Assembly (NCBI GenBank): GCA_050014395.1
Contig: JBEKDK010000005.1
Span: forward strand, 1 to 64,000
Reading direction: 5' to 3'
Length of the DNA: 64,000 nucleotides
From: DASPOJ01 sp050014395
Lineage (GTDB): Bacteria > Acidobacteriota > Terriglobia > Acidiferrales > UBA7541
The notes below the pieces were generated by a model, which was not told the DNA's origin, did not search any database, and saw nothing but the letters and a program-made list of their open reading frames with translations. The first letter of the stretch is position 1. The number at the start of each line of letters is the position of its first letter. Shown here one piece after another: positions 16,778 through 26,509 of this stretch. The translations under genes and the position numbers were made by a program.

Positions 16778-19700
16778 ATGGACAAAAATATAAAGATTTT
16801 GGACGGCAATGAAGCCGCCGCTTCCGTAGCTTTCCGCCTGAACGAAGTCATCGCCATCTATCCGATCACGCCATCTTCGCCCATGGGCGAATGGGCGGAC
16901 CAATGGTCGTCGGAAGGGAAGAAGAACATTTTCGGTACCGTGCCCACCGTCACTGAAATGCAAAGTGAGGGTGGCGCCGCGGGTGCGTTGCACGGCGCAT
17001 TGCAAGCCGGCGCGCTGGGTACCACGTTCACGTCTTCGCAGGGCCTGCTGCTGATGATCCCCAATATGTTCAAGATCGCTGGGGAGCTTACTGCGGCCGT
17101 GATTCAAGTGGCCGCGCGCACCATAGCCACGCACGCTCTTTCGATTTTCGGCGATCACAGTGACGTGATGGCCGCGCGCGCCACCGGCTGGGCGCTGCTA
17201 TCTTCCGATTCGGTGCAGGAAGCGCACGATTTTGCCTGTATCGCGCAAGCGGCCTCGCTGGAGGCGCGCATTCCATTTCTGCATTTCTTTGACGGCTTCC
17301 GGACCTCGCACGAAGTGAACAAGATCGTTCCGTTGAGCGACGACGATTTGCGCGCCATGATCGATGAAAAGTTGGTGCAGCAGCATCGCGAGCGCGCGCT
17401 GAGCCCGGATCGTCCCATGCTGCGCGGCACCGCGCAGAACCCGGACCATTTTTTCCAGGCGCGCGAGGCCATCAATCCGTTTTATCGCGCGTGCCCCACG
17501 ATCGTACAGAACACGATGGACCGCTTCGCGCGCGTCAGCGGCCGCAGCTACCACTTGTTCGATTACATTGGCGCGCCGGATGCGGAGCGCGTTGTGGTGC
17601 TGATGGGCTCCGGAGCGGGCGCGGCCGAAGAGGCCGTGGAATATCTGACGAAGCACGGAGAAAAGGTCGGCGTGCTGAAAGTGCGCCTGTTCCGGCCGTT
17701 TGCCTCCGAAACATTTTTGGCGGCGCTGCCGAAAACGGTGCGCTCGCTGGCTGTGCTGGATCGCACCAAGGAACCGGGCGCGGTGGCCGAGCCGATGCAC
17801 GCCGAAATCGTGATGGCGCTCAGCGAACTTTCCGCCGAAGCCAAGGCGGGGCGGCAGCCGATGCAGGTGGTTGGCGGACGCTACGGACTTTCGTCCAAGG
17901 AATTCACGCCGTCGATGGTGAAGGCGGTCTTGGATAATTTGAAGGATAAAGCGCCGAGGAATCATTTCACCGTGGGCATCCGCGACGACGTCACGCACAC
18001 CAGCCTGGATTATGACCCGGATTTCTCGACGGAAAAGCCGAGCACGGTTCGCGCGCTCTTTTATGGTTTGGGTTCCGATGGCACGGTCGGCGCGAACAAG
18101 AATTCGATCAAGATCATCGGCGAGGGCACCTCGAATTACACGCAGGGCTATTTCGTGTACGACTCGAAGAAGTCCGGGTCGGTGACGGTGTCGCATCTGC
18201 GGTTTGGGCCGGAGCCGATCCGCTCCACTTATTTGATCAGCAAGGCCAGCTTCGTGGCCTGCCACCAGTTCCAGTTCCTGGATCGCATCGACGTGCTGGC
18301 GGGCGCGGAGACCGGCGCCACGTTTCTGCTGAACGCGCCCTTCGAGCCCGGCGAAGTGTGGAATCATTTGCCGCGCAAGGTGCAGCAGAACATCATCGAT
18401 AAAAAGCTGCGCTTCTACGTGATCGATGGTTACAAAGTGGCGCGCGATGCGGGGATGGGCAGCCGCATCAACACGATTATGCAGACCTGCTTCTTCGCCG
18501 TCAGCGGCGTGCTGCCGCGCGAGGAAGCCATAACGGCCATCAAGGACGCGATCAAGAAAACATACGGAAAGCGCGGCGAGGCCGTCGTGCAGAAGAATTT
18601 CAACGCCGTGGATACATCGCTGGCGAATTTGCACGAAGTGACTGTGCCGCAGAAGGTGACCAGTACGTTTGAAGTGCTGCTGCCGGTTTCGGCGGAGGCG
18701 CCCAAGTTTGTGCGCGAGGTTCTGGGCTCGATCATCGCGGGAACAGGCGATTCGATTCCCGTCAGCGCGTTTCCTCCCGACGGAACGTTCCCCACCGCCA
18801 CAGCCAAATGGGAAAAGCGCAACATCGCGCAGGATATTCCCGTTTGGGACGAGGAAATTTGCATTCAGTGCGGCAAGTGCGTGCTGGTTTGCCCGCACGC
18901 CGTGATTCGCGCGAAGGTTTACGACAGCGCGGCGCTCGCCGGCGCTCCGGCCACGTTCAAGACCGCCAAGCCGCGATGGCGCGAGCTGGAAACGCTCAAG
19001 TACACGCTGCAAGTGGCGCCCGAGGATTGCACCGGTTGCGGCCTGTGCGTCGAGATTTGCCCGGTCAAGAGCAAGAGCGAAGCCAAGCACAAGGCCATCA
19101 ACATGGCGTTCCAGGCTCCGCTGCGCGAACCGGAAGCCAAGAATTGGGATTTCTTCTTGAAGCTGCCGGAGTTCAACCGTGATCGTCTCTCGTTTGGGCA
19201 GGTGAAGGACGTTCAGTTGCTCGAGCCGCTCTTCGAGTTTTCGGGCGCGTGCCCCGGCTGCGGCGAGACGCCTTACATCAAGCTGCTTACGCAATTGTTT
19301 GGCGACCGGCTGCTGATCGCCAACGCTACCGGCTGCTCATCCATATACGGCGGCAATTTGCCGACGACTCCGTACACGCAGAATGCCGCGGGACGCGGCC
19401 CGGCGTGGTCCAATTCGCTTTTCGAGGACAATGCCGAGTTTGGCTTGGGCATGCGCCTCGCGGCGGATAAGCGCGAGGAATATGCCAAAGAGCTGCTGCC
19501 GCGGCTGGCGAGCAACATCGGCGATCAACTGATCGCCGAACTATTGGCCGCGGATCAATCCAAGGAGCCGGGAATCAACGCGCAGCGAGAACGCGTCGCG
19601 GCGTTGAAGCAAAAGATCGCGGGCGTGGATTCTCGAGACGCGCGCGATTTGTTGGCCGTCGCCGATTCGCTGGTGCGCAAGAGCGTCTGGCTGCTCGGCG

Positions 19701-20404
19701 GCGACGGTTGGGCCTACGACATCGGATTCGGCGGCCTGGACCACGTGCTCGGCACCGGAGCGAACGTCAACATCCTCGTCCTGGACACGGAAGTCTACTC
19801 AAACACCGGCGGGCAGATGTCCAAATCCACGCCGCGCGCGGCCGTGGCCAAATTCGCGGCGGGCGGAAAACTCACGGCCAAGAAGGACCTCGCATCGGAG
19901 GCCATTGCCTATGGTTACGTTTACGTGGCGCGCGTCGCCATGGGCGGCAGCGATATGCAAACGGTCAAAGCATTTCAGGAAGCGGAGGCGTACCCGGGGC
20001 CGTCGCTGATCATCGCCTACAGCCATTGCATCGCGCACGGATACGACATGGTCCACGGCTTGGCGCAGCAGAAGAATGCGGTGCTCTCAGGTTACTGGCC
20101 GCTGCTGCGTTACAACCCGGCGTTGCGCTTGGAAGGCAAGAATCCCTTCCAGCTCGATTCCAAGGATCCGACCATTCCGCTGAAGAAATTCGCGTATGAA
20201 GAGGCGCGCTACACGATCCTGGCCCGCAGCAAGCCGGACGTGGCGGCCAAGCTTTTGCGGCAGGCCCAGGACGACGTGGATCGCCAGTGGTTTGTGTACA
20301 AGAATCGCGCGGCGATGCCCGGGCGCGAGCATCCGCTCGTGGAAGAGCCCGTGGCGCCGGAAGAGGATGCCGGCGCGCCCGTAAAGGGCGAGGACGGCGA
20401 ATGA
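16778..20404 (+). CDS. nifJ: Pyruvate:ferredoxin (flavodoxin) oxidoreductase
   Basis: The single-chain 1208-residue PFOR converts pyruvate and CoA to acetyl-CoA, CO2 and reduced ferredoxin or flavodoxin in the cytoplasm. The N-terminal substrate domain has AIYPITPSSPMGEWAD. Two 4Fe-4S clusters are bound by CIQCGKCVLVCP (from about residue 694) and CTGCGLCVEICP (from about 751). The TPP domain starts with CPGCGE (from about 825) and includes ANATGCSSIYGGNLPTTPYT and GGDGWAYDIGFGG. Length and domain order are those of the full homodimeric enzyme. Its stop codon overlaps the start of the next gene (ATGA), so the two are translationally coupled. Possible roles are anaerobic or low-oxygen pyruvate oxidation, or supply of low-potential electrons. 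Confidence 0.97.
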   Translation: MDKNIKILDGNEAAASVAFRLNEVIAIYPITPSSPMGEWADQWSSEGKKNIFGTVPTVTEMQSEGGAAGALHGALQAGALGTTFTSSQGLLLMIPNMFKIAGELTAAVIQVAARTIATHALSIFGDHSDVMAARATGWALLSSDSVQEAHDFACIAQAASLEARIPFLHFFDGFRTSHEVNKIVPLSDDDLRAMIDEKLVQQHRERALSPDRPMLRGTAQNPDHFFQAREAINPFYRACPTIVQNTMDRFARVSGRSYHLFDYIGAPDAERVVVLMGSGAGAAEEAVEYLTKHGEKVGVLKVRLFRPFASETFLAALPKTVRSLAVLDRTKEPGAVAEPMHAEIVMALSELSAEAKAGRQPMQVVGGRYGLSSKEFTPSMVKAVLDNLKDKAPRNHFTVGIRDDVTHTSLDYDPDFSTEKPSTVRALFYGLGSDGTVGANKNSIKIIGEGTSNYTQGYFVYDSKKSGSVTVSHLRFGPEPIRSTYLISKASFVACHQFQFLDRIDVLAGAETGATFLLNAPFEPGEVWNHLPRKVQQNIIDKKLRFYVIDGYKVARDAGMGSRINTIMQTCFFAVSGVLPREEAITAIKDAIKKTYGKRGEAVVQKNFNAVDTSLANLHEVTVPQKVTSTFEVLLPVSAEAPKFVREVLGSIIAGTGDSIPVSAFPPDGTFPTATAKWEKRNIAQDIPVWDEEICIQCGKCVLVCPHAVIRAKVYDSAALAGAPATFKTAKPRWRELETLKYTLQVAPEDCTGCGLCVEICPVKSKSEAKHKAINMAFQAPLREPEAKNWDFFLKLPEFNRDRLSFGQVKDVQLLEPLFEFSGACPGCGETPYIKLLTQLFGDRLLIANATGCSSIYGGNLPTTPYTQNAAGRGPAWSNSLFEDNAEFGLGMRLAADKREEYAKELLPRLASNIGDQLIAELLAADQSKEPGINAQRERVAALKQKIAGVDSRDARDLLAVADSLVRKSVWLLGGDGWAYDIGFGGLDHVLGTGANVNILVLDTEVYSNTGGQMSKSTPRAAVAKFAAGGKLTAKKDLASEAIAYGYVYVARVAMGGSDMQTVKAFQEAEAYPGPSLIIAYSHCIAHGYDMVHGLAQQKNAVLSGYWPLLRYNPALRLEGKNPFQLDSKDPTIPLKKFAYEEARYTILARSKPDVAAKLLRQAQDDVDRQWFVYKNRAAMPGREHPLVEEPVAPEEDAGAPVKGEDGE

Positions 20405-21408
20405 TGGACCTCACAACGAAATATCTGGGCCTAATACTGAAGAATCCCATCGTCGCGTCGGCCTCGCCGATCTGCGAATCGCTCGATAACATTCGGCGCC
20501 TGGAAGACCACCGCATCGGCGCCGTGGTGCTGCCTTCGTTGTTTGAGGAGCAATTACAACTGGAAAGCCAGTCGCTCGATTCCGATCTTTCGCGCGGCAC
20601 GAACGAATTCCCGGAGTCGATTTCGTTTCTCCCCGATCTGCGCGATTACAACCTGGGTCCCGACGGCTATTTGGACTTGATCCGCAAGGCCAAGGCCAGC
20701 GTCTCCGTCCCGATCATTGGCAGCTTGAACGGCTCCTCCGAAGGCGGGTGGATCCGCTATGCGCGCGAAATCGAGCAAGCCGGCGCGGACGCCATCGAGT
20801 TGAACATCTATTCGCTGGTCACAGATCCCGCGAAGACGGCGGCTGAAGTCGAGCGCGGCTATTGCGATTTAGTGCGCGCGGTGAAGAAAAACATCCATAT
20901 TCCCGTGGCCGTGAAGCTTTCGCATTTTTTCAGCGCCATCGCCAATGTAGCCACGCAACTTGACGCCGCGGGCGCGAATGGCCTGGTTTTCTTCAACCGT
21001 TTCTATCAGCCGGATTTCGATACCGAACAGCTTGAAGTGGTTCCCAGCCTCACGCTGAGCCGTCCCACTGAATTGCTGCTGCGGCTGCACTGGGTGGCGA
21101 TTGTGTACGGCCACGTGAAAGCGGATCTGGCCATCACCGGCGGCGTGCACAGCGCGCAGGATGTGCTGAAGTCCATGATGGCCGGAGCGCGCGTGGCAAT
21201 GATGACGTCGGCGCTGCTGCAGAACGGCATCGAACATCTTGATTTCGTCCTGGAAGACCTCGCCGTGTGGATGGAAGAGCACGAATACGAATCCATCCAG
21301 CAGATGTGCGGCAGCATGAGCCAGCGAAACGTTCCGAACCCGATGGCGTTTGAACGCGCCAACTACGTGCGCGTCCTCAGTTCTTACACACTCAAGACGC
21401 AATCCTAG
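20401..21408 (+). CDS. Dihydroorotate dehydrogenase-like FMN protein coupled to nifJ
   Basis: The 335-residue protein is a TIM-barrel flavoprotein of the PyrD-like family. It has YLGLILKNPIVASASPI near the start, GSLNGSSEGGW, IELNIYSL, VAVKLSHFF and the C-terminal phosphate-binding region TGGVHSAQDVLKSMMAGA. The ATG at 20401 overlaps the nifJ stop by 4 nt, so translation is coupled. PyrD-like genes of this type often sit beside nifJ. A true pyrimidine-pathway role is uncertain, and the physical link suggests it works with PFOR, perhaps as an electron-transfer or dehydrogenase partner. That function is inference. Confidence 0.85.
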   Translation: MMDLTTKYLGLILKNPIVASASPICESLDNIRRLEDHRIGAVVLPSLFEEQLQLESQSLDSDLSRGTNEFPESISFLPDLRDYNLGPDGYLDLIRKAKASVSVPIIGSLNGSSEGGWIRYAREIEQAGADAIELNIYSLVTDPAKTAAEVERGYCDLVRAVKKNIHIPVAVKLSHFFSAIANVATQLDAAGANGLVFFNRFYQPDFDTEQLEVVPSLTLSRPTELLLRLHWVAIVYGHVKADLAITGGVHSAQDVLKSMMAGARVAMMTSALLQNGIEHLDFVLEDLAVWMEEHEYESIQQMCGSMSQRNVPNPMAFERANYVRVLSSYTLKTQS

Positions 21409-21544
21409 AGATTTCTTCGCGCGCTTCGCCCGATGCGTTGGCGGTTGGCGGAGCGCCTGCGCGCGTGCTAGATTCGCACGCCGGTGCCGGCAAGTTTGCG
21501 CCCAGCGCGGCCGAGGGCGGCACGCGCGGGCCGGAGGGGTGACA

Positions 21545-22615
21545 ATGCGAATTCTTCGTTGGGTTCCTTTGCTGGCAGCGATTTTCGGCGTGGCGGCGCA
21601 CGCGCAGGCCCCGGCGCAGGTCTCGGCCGCATCGCAGTCCTTCGAGATCGTCAAAGTGACTGACGGCGTTTACGCCGGGATCGGCCTAAACGGCGTATTT
21701 GGCAACGGCGCGTTCATCGTGAATCGCGACAACGTCCTGGTGGTCGACACGCAGGAACGCCCCAGTTGGGCGCGCGATTTCATCGCCGATATTCGCCAGG
21801 TGACGCCGAAGCCGGTGCATTACGTCGTGAACACCCACTATCATCGCGACCATTCGCAGGGCAATCAGGCGTATGTTGAGGCGTTCGGTCCCGATGTTGA
21901 GATCATCGCGCAGGAAACCGTTCCCGAGGACATGCGCACGAAGGACGCCGACCTGCTGCAGCAATCGCTCACGACCGATCTGCCCACCGCCATCGCCCAA
22001 CTTGAGAAAACTCTGGCCGACGGTAAAGACGCGCAGGGCGCGTCGCTGACAGACGATGCCCGCGCGCGAATCCAGCATCAACTCGACTTGCAGAAGGGCT
22101 ACCTAGCCGAGATTCCCCAGATTCATCTGACGCTGCCCACATTGACGTACGATCGCACGCTGATCTTGCACACGCCGGATCGCGACATTTGCCTTTACCA
22201 TTTCGGATTGGGCCACACGCGCGGCGACACTGTGGTGTATCTGCCGAAAGAGAAGATCGTGATCACGGGCGACCTGCTCACGTTCAACTTTCCGAACATG
22301 AAGGACTCCTACCCGGTGGAACTGGTCTCGACTCTAGAATCGATCGATAAGCTCGATTGGGACCACGCCATCCCCGGCCACGGCGAGGTGGAGGACAGCC
22401 ACCAGCAAATCCAGTTGCTGCTCTCTTACATGCGCGACCTGGTTGCGGCGACGCGCGCGGCCGTTGCCAAGGGCGAAACGCTCGATCAGGCTGTGCAGAC
22501 GATCGACCTGAGCCGCCACTCCAGCATCCCCGGCTTCGCCGCGGGGAATCCGCTGGCGATTGCGCGCGCGTACAACGAGATCACGGGCAAGACGCCGATG
22601 CCGCCGATGCCGTAG
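21545..22615 (+). CDS. Secreted metallo-beta-lactamase-fold hydrolase
   Basis: The 356-residue protein has a signal peptide (MRILRWVPLLAAIFGVAAHAQ) and an MBL fold. The first metal motif is THYHRDHSQGN (HxHxDH type), the second histidine is in GHTRGD, followed by KIVITGDLL, and the last is in IPGHGEV. Two zinc ions are therefore expected, in the periplasm. The ATG at 21545 follows GGAGGGG by 4 nt; the reading frame is open further upstream but without a signal peptide. The substrate cannot be read from sequence; relatives include lactonases, phosphodiesterases and B3-like lactamases. The long helical insert (about 130-190) does not change the metal site. Confidence 0.85.
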   Translation: MRILRWVPLLAAIFGVAAHAQAPAQVSAASQSFEIVKVTDGVYAGIGLNGVFGNGAFIVNRDNVLVVDTQERPSWARDFIADIRQVTPKPVHYVVNTHYHRDHSQGNQAYVEAFGPDVEIIAQETVPEDMRTKDADLLQQSLTTDLPTAIAQLEKTLADGKDAQGASLTDDARARIQHQLDLQKGYLAEIPQIHLTLPTLTYDRTLILHTPDRDICLYHFGLGHTRGDTVVYLPKEKIVITGDLLTFNFPNMKDSYPVELVSTLESIDKLDWDHAIPGHGEVEDSHQQIQLLLSYMRDLVAATRAAVAKGETLDQAVQTIDLSRHSSIPGFAAGNPLAIARAYNEITGKTPMPPMP

Positions 22616-22723
22616 CTTGGCTGCACCGCGCCGGCCCTGCGCCGCGAGCTTCCATCCACGGGCAAACACACTTCTTCGCAAGCTTGGGAATTCCGAGGGG
22701 TAATGCTGCGAGAATCCGCCGCT

Positions 22724-22987
22724 TTAGTGCTGGCAGCGCGGCTGAAGGACGGTCAGCACCAACAGGTCTGAATTCGTGAACAGCCAATCTTCGATCTGCT
22801 TGCCGGCGGCTTCCACTTGTTTCCCTGCGGCTTCCACGTGCTCTCCGGCGGCTTGAGCAGCCCCTTGAATGAAGCCGAGGTGCTTGCTGCGAGCCGCGGC
22901 GCGCAGATGCTCAAGGCAAATTCCCGTGAGGCTGGAGATCTCCTCCGCGGTGAAAACCTTCTGGCTCGATTTTACGACGACGCTCAT
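22724..22987 (-). CDS. Small protein with putative HTH and amphipathic repeats
   Basis: The 87-residue reading frame starts at an ATG preceded by GAGGAAAT. Residues about 8-35 (KVFTAEEISSLTG and HLRAAARSKHLGFI) look like a compact MerR/excisionase-type helix-turn-helix. They are followed by the repeating amphipathic units EHVEAAGKQVEAAGKQIEDW. No close family is recognised. It is isolated between the MBL hydrolase and gatA, and the frame extends upstream to 23098 without a better start. It could be a small DNA-binding protein; confidence is moderate because it is short. Confidence 0.5.
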   Translation of the reverse strand: MSVVVKSSQKVFTAEEISSLTGICLEHLRAAARSKHLGFIQGAAQAAGEHVEAAGKQVEAAGKQIEDWLFTNSDLLVLTVLQPRCQH

Positions 22988-23318
22988 ATTTCCTCGCGTC
23001 CAGCGCCTTGTCACTTCCTTGGATGCTGAATCCATGCTACGCGACACACGGAATCTAGAGCAATAGAGCTTCCGTTCCATTTTTCCAGTACTGCACATGT
23101 GCCAGGCCGGCGAAAAATCGCAAGAAACGCGGGATTTATGCGGGAATTACGCGAACGCCGGAACGATTAATTTTGAATGAATGAGATTCACTGCGCAGAA
23201 AAATGCTCCGGAATGGGAAGAATTTATACATTTTCACATCAAAACTACACTTTCTTGAAGTGAAGCGCGGACGAAATCATCGCGATCGCGGCACGCGCGC
23301 GCGCAGAAATCGTTCACA
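22988..23318. other. Intergenic region without a recognisable gene
   Basis: About 330 bp between the small minus-strand gene and the gatA stop. The part near 23150-23270 is AT-richer than its surroundings. I see no tRNA, terminator or convincing ORF. The right half would be the 3' untranslated region of gatA. Confidence 0.5.
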
Positions 23319-24770
23319 TCAATTCGTTCGCGATGCCGCGCGAGCTTGCTCGAAGGCGTGCGCCGCCTGCAGCAAGCGATCTTCGGTGAAGGCCGGCGCG
23401 TAAATCTGCATGCCGATGGGCAGGCCGTCGGTGGTTTCTCCGCAGGGCACGGAGATGCCTGTGATGCCCGCGAGCGATCCCGTAACCGTATAAATATCAG
23501 CCAGATACATGGAGAGCGGATCGTCCGCGCGCTCGCCCAATTTGAACGCCGGCACGGGCGAAGTCGGCGTGACGATCAAATCGGCCTGCGCGAATGCCTC
23601 GGCAAAATCGCGCGCGATCAGCGTGCGCACCTTCTGCGCTTTCAAATAATACGCGTCGTAGTAGCCGGACGAGAGCACGTAGGTGCCGAGCACGATGCGC
23701 CGCTTCACTTCGGCGCCGAATCCGCGGCCGCGCGTTTTCTGATACATCTCCACGAGCGTCGCGCCGGGCACGCGCAAGCCGTAACGCACGCCGTCGTAGC
23801 GCGCAAGATTGGAACTGGCTTCGGCCGTGGCGATGATGTAGTACGCGGCGATGGCGTGATCCGAGTGCGGCAGGCGGACCGGCACGCGCGTGCAGCCCAG
23901 ACGTTCCAGTTGCGAGATTCCCGCTTCCACTTTTTCCCGCACCGCGGCGTTCATTCCCGCGGGGAAGCATTCCGCCGGAATGCCAATACGCAGCCCGCGG
24001 AAGGGGCGATCGAGCGCGGCTAAGCTTTGCGGCGGCGGGGCAGCGGCTGAAGTGGAATCACGGGCGTCGCGGCCGGCCAGCACATCGAGCATGGCGGCGA
24101 TATCGCGCACGTTGCGAGCGAACGGCGCCACGCGGTCCAGCGACGAAGCGAACGCGATCAATCCGTATCGCGAAATGCGACCGTAGCTAGGCAGCAGCGC
24201 GGGAATGCCGCAGAAGGAGCCAGGCTGACGAACCGAGCCGCCTGTATCCGTGCCGAGCGCCGCGACGGCCAATCCGGCGGCCACTGCCGCGGCCGAACCG
24301 CCGCTCGATCCGCCGGGCACGCGGTCCAACGCTACGGGATTGTGCACGGGGCCGTAGGCGGAATTTTCGTTGGAGCTGCCCATGGCGAATTCGTCGCAGT
24401 TCGTTTTACCCAGCAGGATCGCGCCGGTCGTCTCCAGCCGCTCGACGGCGGTTGCGTCGTACGGCGGGCGATAGCCTTCCAGGATGCGCGAACCGCAAGT
24501 GGTGGGCACGCCGCGCATCGCCAGGACATCTTTGATTGCCACCGGCACACCGGCCAGCGGCGGCAGCGCCGCGCCGGAGGCGATCATGGCATCCACGCGA
24601 TCGGCTTGGGCGTAAGCGCGCTCGGGGCAGAGAGCGAGGAAAGCGTTCAGCTCCGGATTGCGGCGTTCGATGCGATCGTAAAATTCGCGCGTCAGCTCGC
24701 GGGCGGAGATTTTCTTGGCCGTCAGCGCTTGCGTGACGGATGGGATGGTCCAATTGGTTGCGGCGGCCAT
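23319..24770 (-). CDS. gatA: Asp/Glu-tRNA amidotransferase subunit A
   Basis: The 483-residue amidase-signature protein supplies ammonia from glutamine to convert Glu-tRNA(Gln) or Asp-tRNA(Asn). The Ser-cisSer-Lys triad is visible: Lys in VAIKDVLA, and the serines in GGSSGGSAAAVAAG and DTGGSVRQP. The mischarged-tRNA enzyme features GKTNCDEFAMGSSNENSAYG and YDAYYLKAQKVR are intact. The start ATG overlaps the gatC stop (TGATG). gatB is not in the window, so the complex must be completed from elsewhere on the chromosome. Confidence 0.96.
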   Translation of the reverse strand: MAAATNWTIPSVTQALTAKKISARELTREFYDRIERRNPELNAFLALCPERAYAQADRVDAMIASGAALPPLAGVPVAIKDVLAMRGVPTTCGSRILEGYRPPYDATAVERLETTGAILLGKTNCDEFAMGSSNENSAYGPVHNPVALDRVPGGSSGGSAAAVAAGLAVAALGTDTGGSVRQPGSFCGIPALLPSYGRISRYGLIAFASSLDRVAPFARNVRDIAAMLDVLAGRDARDSTSAAAPPPQSLAALDRPFRGLRIGIPAECFPAGMNAAVREKVEAGISQLERLGCTRVPVRLPHSDHAIAAYYIIATAEASSNLARYDGVRYGLRVPGATLVEMYQKTRGRGFGAEVKRRIVLGTYVLSSGYYDAYYLKAQKVRTLIARDFAEAFAQADLIVTPTSPVPAFKLGERADDPLSMYLADIYTVTGSLAGITGISVPCGETTDGLPIGMQIYAPAFTEDRLLQAAHAFEQARAASRTN

Positions 24771-25072
24771 CAGCGGTCAATCACTTTCGGCACGCGGAAG
24801 TACGGCGGCGCCGGGTCAGGCGCGGCGGCCAAGGCTTGGTCCTTGATATCGCAGGGGATCACAACGTCGTCGCGCAGCGGCGTGCCTTGGCCAGCGGCGG
24901 CATCGAGCGTCTGGGCCATAGGCTCGATCTGCGAAGTATCCAGCTCGTTGAGCTTATCGACGTAGGTAAGGATCGAATCGAGTTGCCGGCGGTAGGTTTC
25001 CACTTCGGCGTCGGTGAGTTCCAGATACGCCAGCGCGGCAACCTTCAGAACGTCATCGCGTGAGATTTTCAT
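24770..25072 (-). CDS. gatC: Asp/Glu-tRNA amidotransferase subunit C
   Basis: The 100-residue protein is GatC, which wraps around GatA and GatB and stabilises the complex. It shows the family pattern: KISRDDVLKVAALAYLELT, then YVDKLNELDTSQIEPMAQ and, near the end, PYFRVPKVIDR. The ATG at 25072 gives the usual length; a longer upstream frame adds only shadow sequence. It lies directly upstream of gatA with a 1-nt overlap and 10 nt downstream of ispG, suggesting an ispG-gatC-gatA transcript. Confidence 0.93.
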   Translation of the reverse strand: MKISRDDVLKVAALAYLELTDAEVETYRRQLDSILTYVDKLNELDTSQIEPMAQTLDAAAGQGTPLRDDVVIPCDIKDQALAAAPDPAPPYFRVPKVIDR

Positions 25073-25082
25073 CGATGTCGGC

Positions 25083-26342
25083 CTAAGAAGAAACGCGCGC
25101 GGTAACCGGCGCTTTCGGTGGATACTTCGTGGCCACGTAGTCGTCCACCAGCTTCTCAAACGCCGCGGCCAGTTCCGCGTAATTGCCCTCGAGCGTGACG
25201 ACTTTCACGCCGTCGATATAGACGGGGCAGCGCGGGGCTTCGCCGGTGCCAGGCAAACTGATGCCGATATTCGCGGCTTTCGATTCGCCCGGGCCATTCA
25301 CGATGCAGCCCATCACGGCCATCGTCATTGTCTCCACGCCTTCGTATTTCTGCTTCCATTCGGGCATGGTGTCGCGAATATATTCCTGGACGTGCTCGGC
25401 CAGCTCCTGAAACGTGGTGCTAGTGGTGCGGCCGCAGCCGGGGCAGGCCGTCACGCTGGGCGAAAAGCTGCGCAGGCCGAGGGCTTGCAATAATTCGCAA
25501 GAGGCGTAGACCTCTTCGCGGCGATCGCCGCCAGGCGCGGGCGTCAGCGAAATGCGAATCGTGTCGCCGATGCCTTCGTTCAGCAGGATGCCCATGGCCG
25601 TGGCCGACCAGATCGCGCCCTTCATACCCATGCCGGCTTCGGTCAGGCCAAGATGCAGCGGCTGATCGGTGCGCCGCGCGAGATTGCGATAGACGCGGAT
25701 CAGGAATTGCGGTTTGGAGACTTTGCACGAGATGATGATTTGGTCCGGGCGCAGGCCGCATTCCAGAGCCAGTTCGGTGGATTCGAGAGCCGAGAGCACC
25801 ATGCACTCGTTCAGGATGTCGTCGGAGGATTTGCCGAGGTCCTGATCGGTGTTTTCCTGCATCTTGCGCATCACCAGTTCCTGATTCAGCGAGCCGCCGT
25901 TTACGCCGATGCGCACGGGTTTGCCGTGATCGCGCGCGATGTAGCAGATGGTGGAAAACTGCTCGTCGCGGCGCGCGCCCGCGCCGACGTTGCCGGGATT
26001 GATGCGATATTTATCGAGCGCCGCGGCGCAGGCCGGATCTTTGGTCAGCAGGATGTGGCCGTTGTAATGGAAATCGCCGATCAGCGGAGCCAGTGCGCCG
26101 GCATCCAGCATGCGCTGCTTGATTTCGGGCACCGCCGCGGCCGCTTCGGGCACATTCACGGTGACGCGCACAAGTTCGGAGCCTGCCTCAGAAAGCTCGA
26201 TACATTGCTTCGCCGTCGAGGCGGGGTCAGCCGTGTCGGTGTTGGTCATCGACTGCACGACCACCGGCGCGCCTCCGCCGACCATCACGTGGCCGACGCG
26301 CACGCCGTGCGTTTTCTTCGGAATGACAGGCGGAATCAGCAT
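25083..26342 (-). CDS. ispG: 4-hydroxy-3-methylbut-2-en-1-yl diphosphate synthase
   Basis: IspG (GcpE) makes HMBPP from MEcPP in the non-mevalonate isoprenoid pathway. The 419-residue protein has a TIM-barrel half with VVVQSMTNTDTADP and RINPGNVG, and a C-terminal 4Fe-4S half with CPGCGRT and the third cysteine in MGCIVNGPGES. The ATG at 26342 gives the conserved N-terminus IPPVIPKKTHGVRVG. The protein is the short bacterial form without the plant-type insert. It is first in an apparent ispG-gatC-gatA transcript. Confidence 0.97.
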   Translation of the reverse strand: MLIPPVIPKKTHGVRVGHVMVGGGAPVVVQSMTNTDTADPASTAKQCIELSEAGSELVRVTVNVPEAAAAVPEIKQRMLDAGALAPLIGDFHYNGHILLTKDPACAAALDKYRINPGNVGAGARRDEQFSTICYIARDHGKPVRIGVNGGSLNQELVMRKMQENTDQDLGKSSDDILNECMVLSALESTELALECGLRPDQIIISCKVSKPQFLIRVYRNLARRTDQPLHLGLTEAGMGMKGAIWSATAMGILLNEGIGDTIRISLTPAPGGDRREEVYASCELLQALGLRSFSPSVTACPGCGRTTSTTFQELAEHVQEYIRDTMPEWKQKYEGVETMTMAVMGCIVNGPGESKAANIGISLPGTGEAPRCPVYIDGVKVVTLEGNYAELAAAFEKLVDDYVATKYPPKAPVTARVSS

Positions 26343-26509
26343 TTTCGTCTCGCGGTACCCCAATATGATATCAGATTTGGCGTCCGTGCCCGGCGGGCGG
26401 GACGCTGGTGGCGAATGCGCCCGCATAACGCGCGCTTATATTCCGAGGAACAATTTAGAATTGGACTTGTGGGATCGCGTAGGGCCTAATCGGTTTCGGG
26501 AGCATTTAG

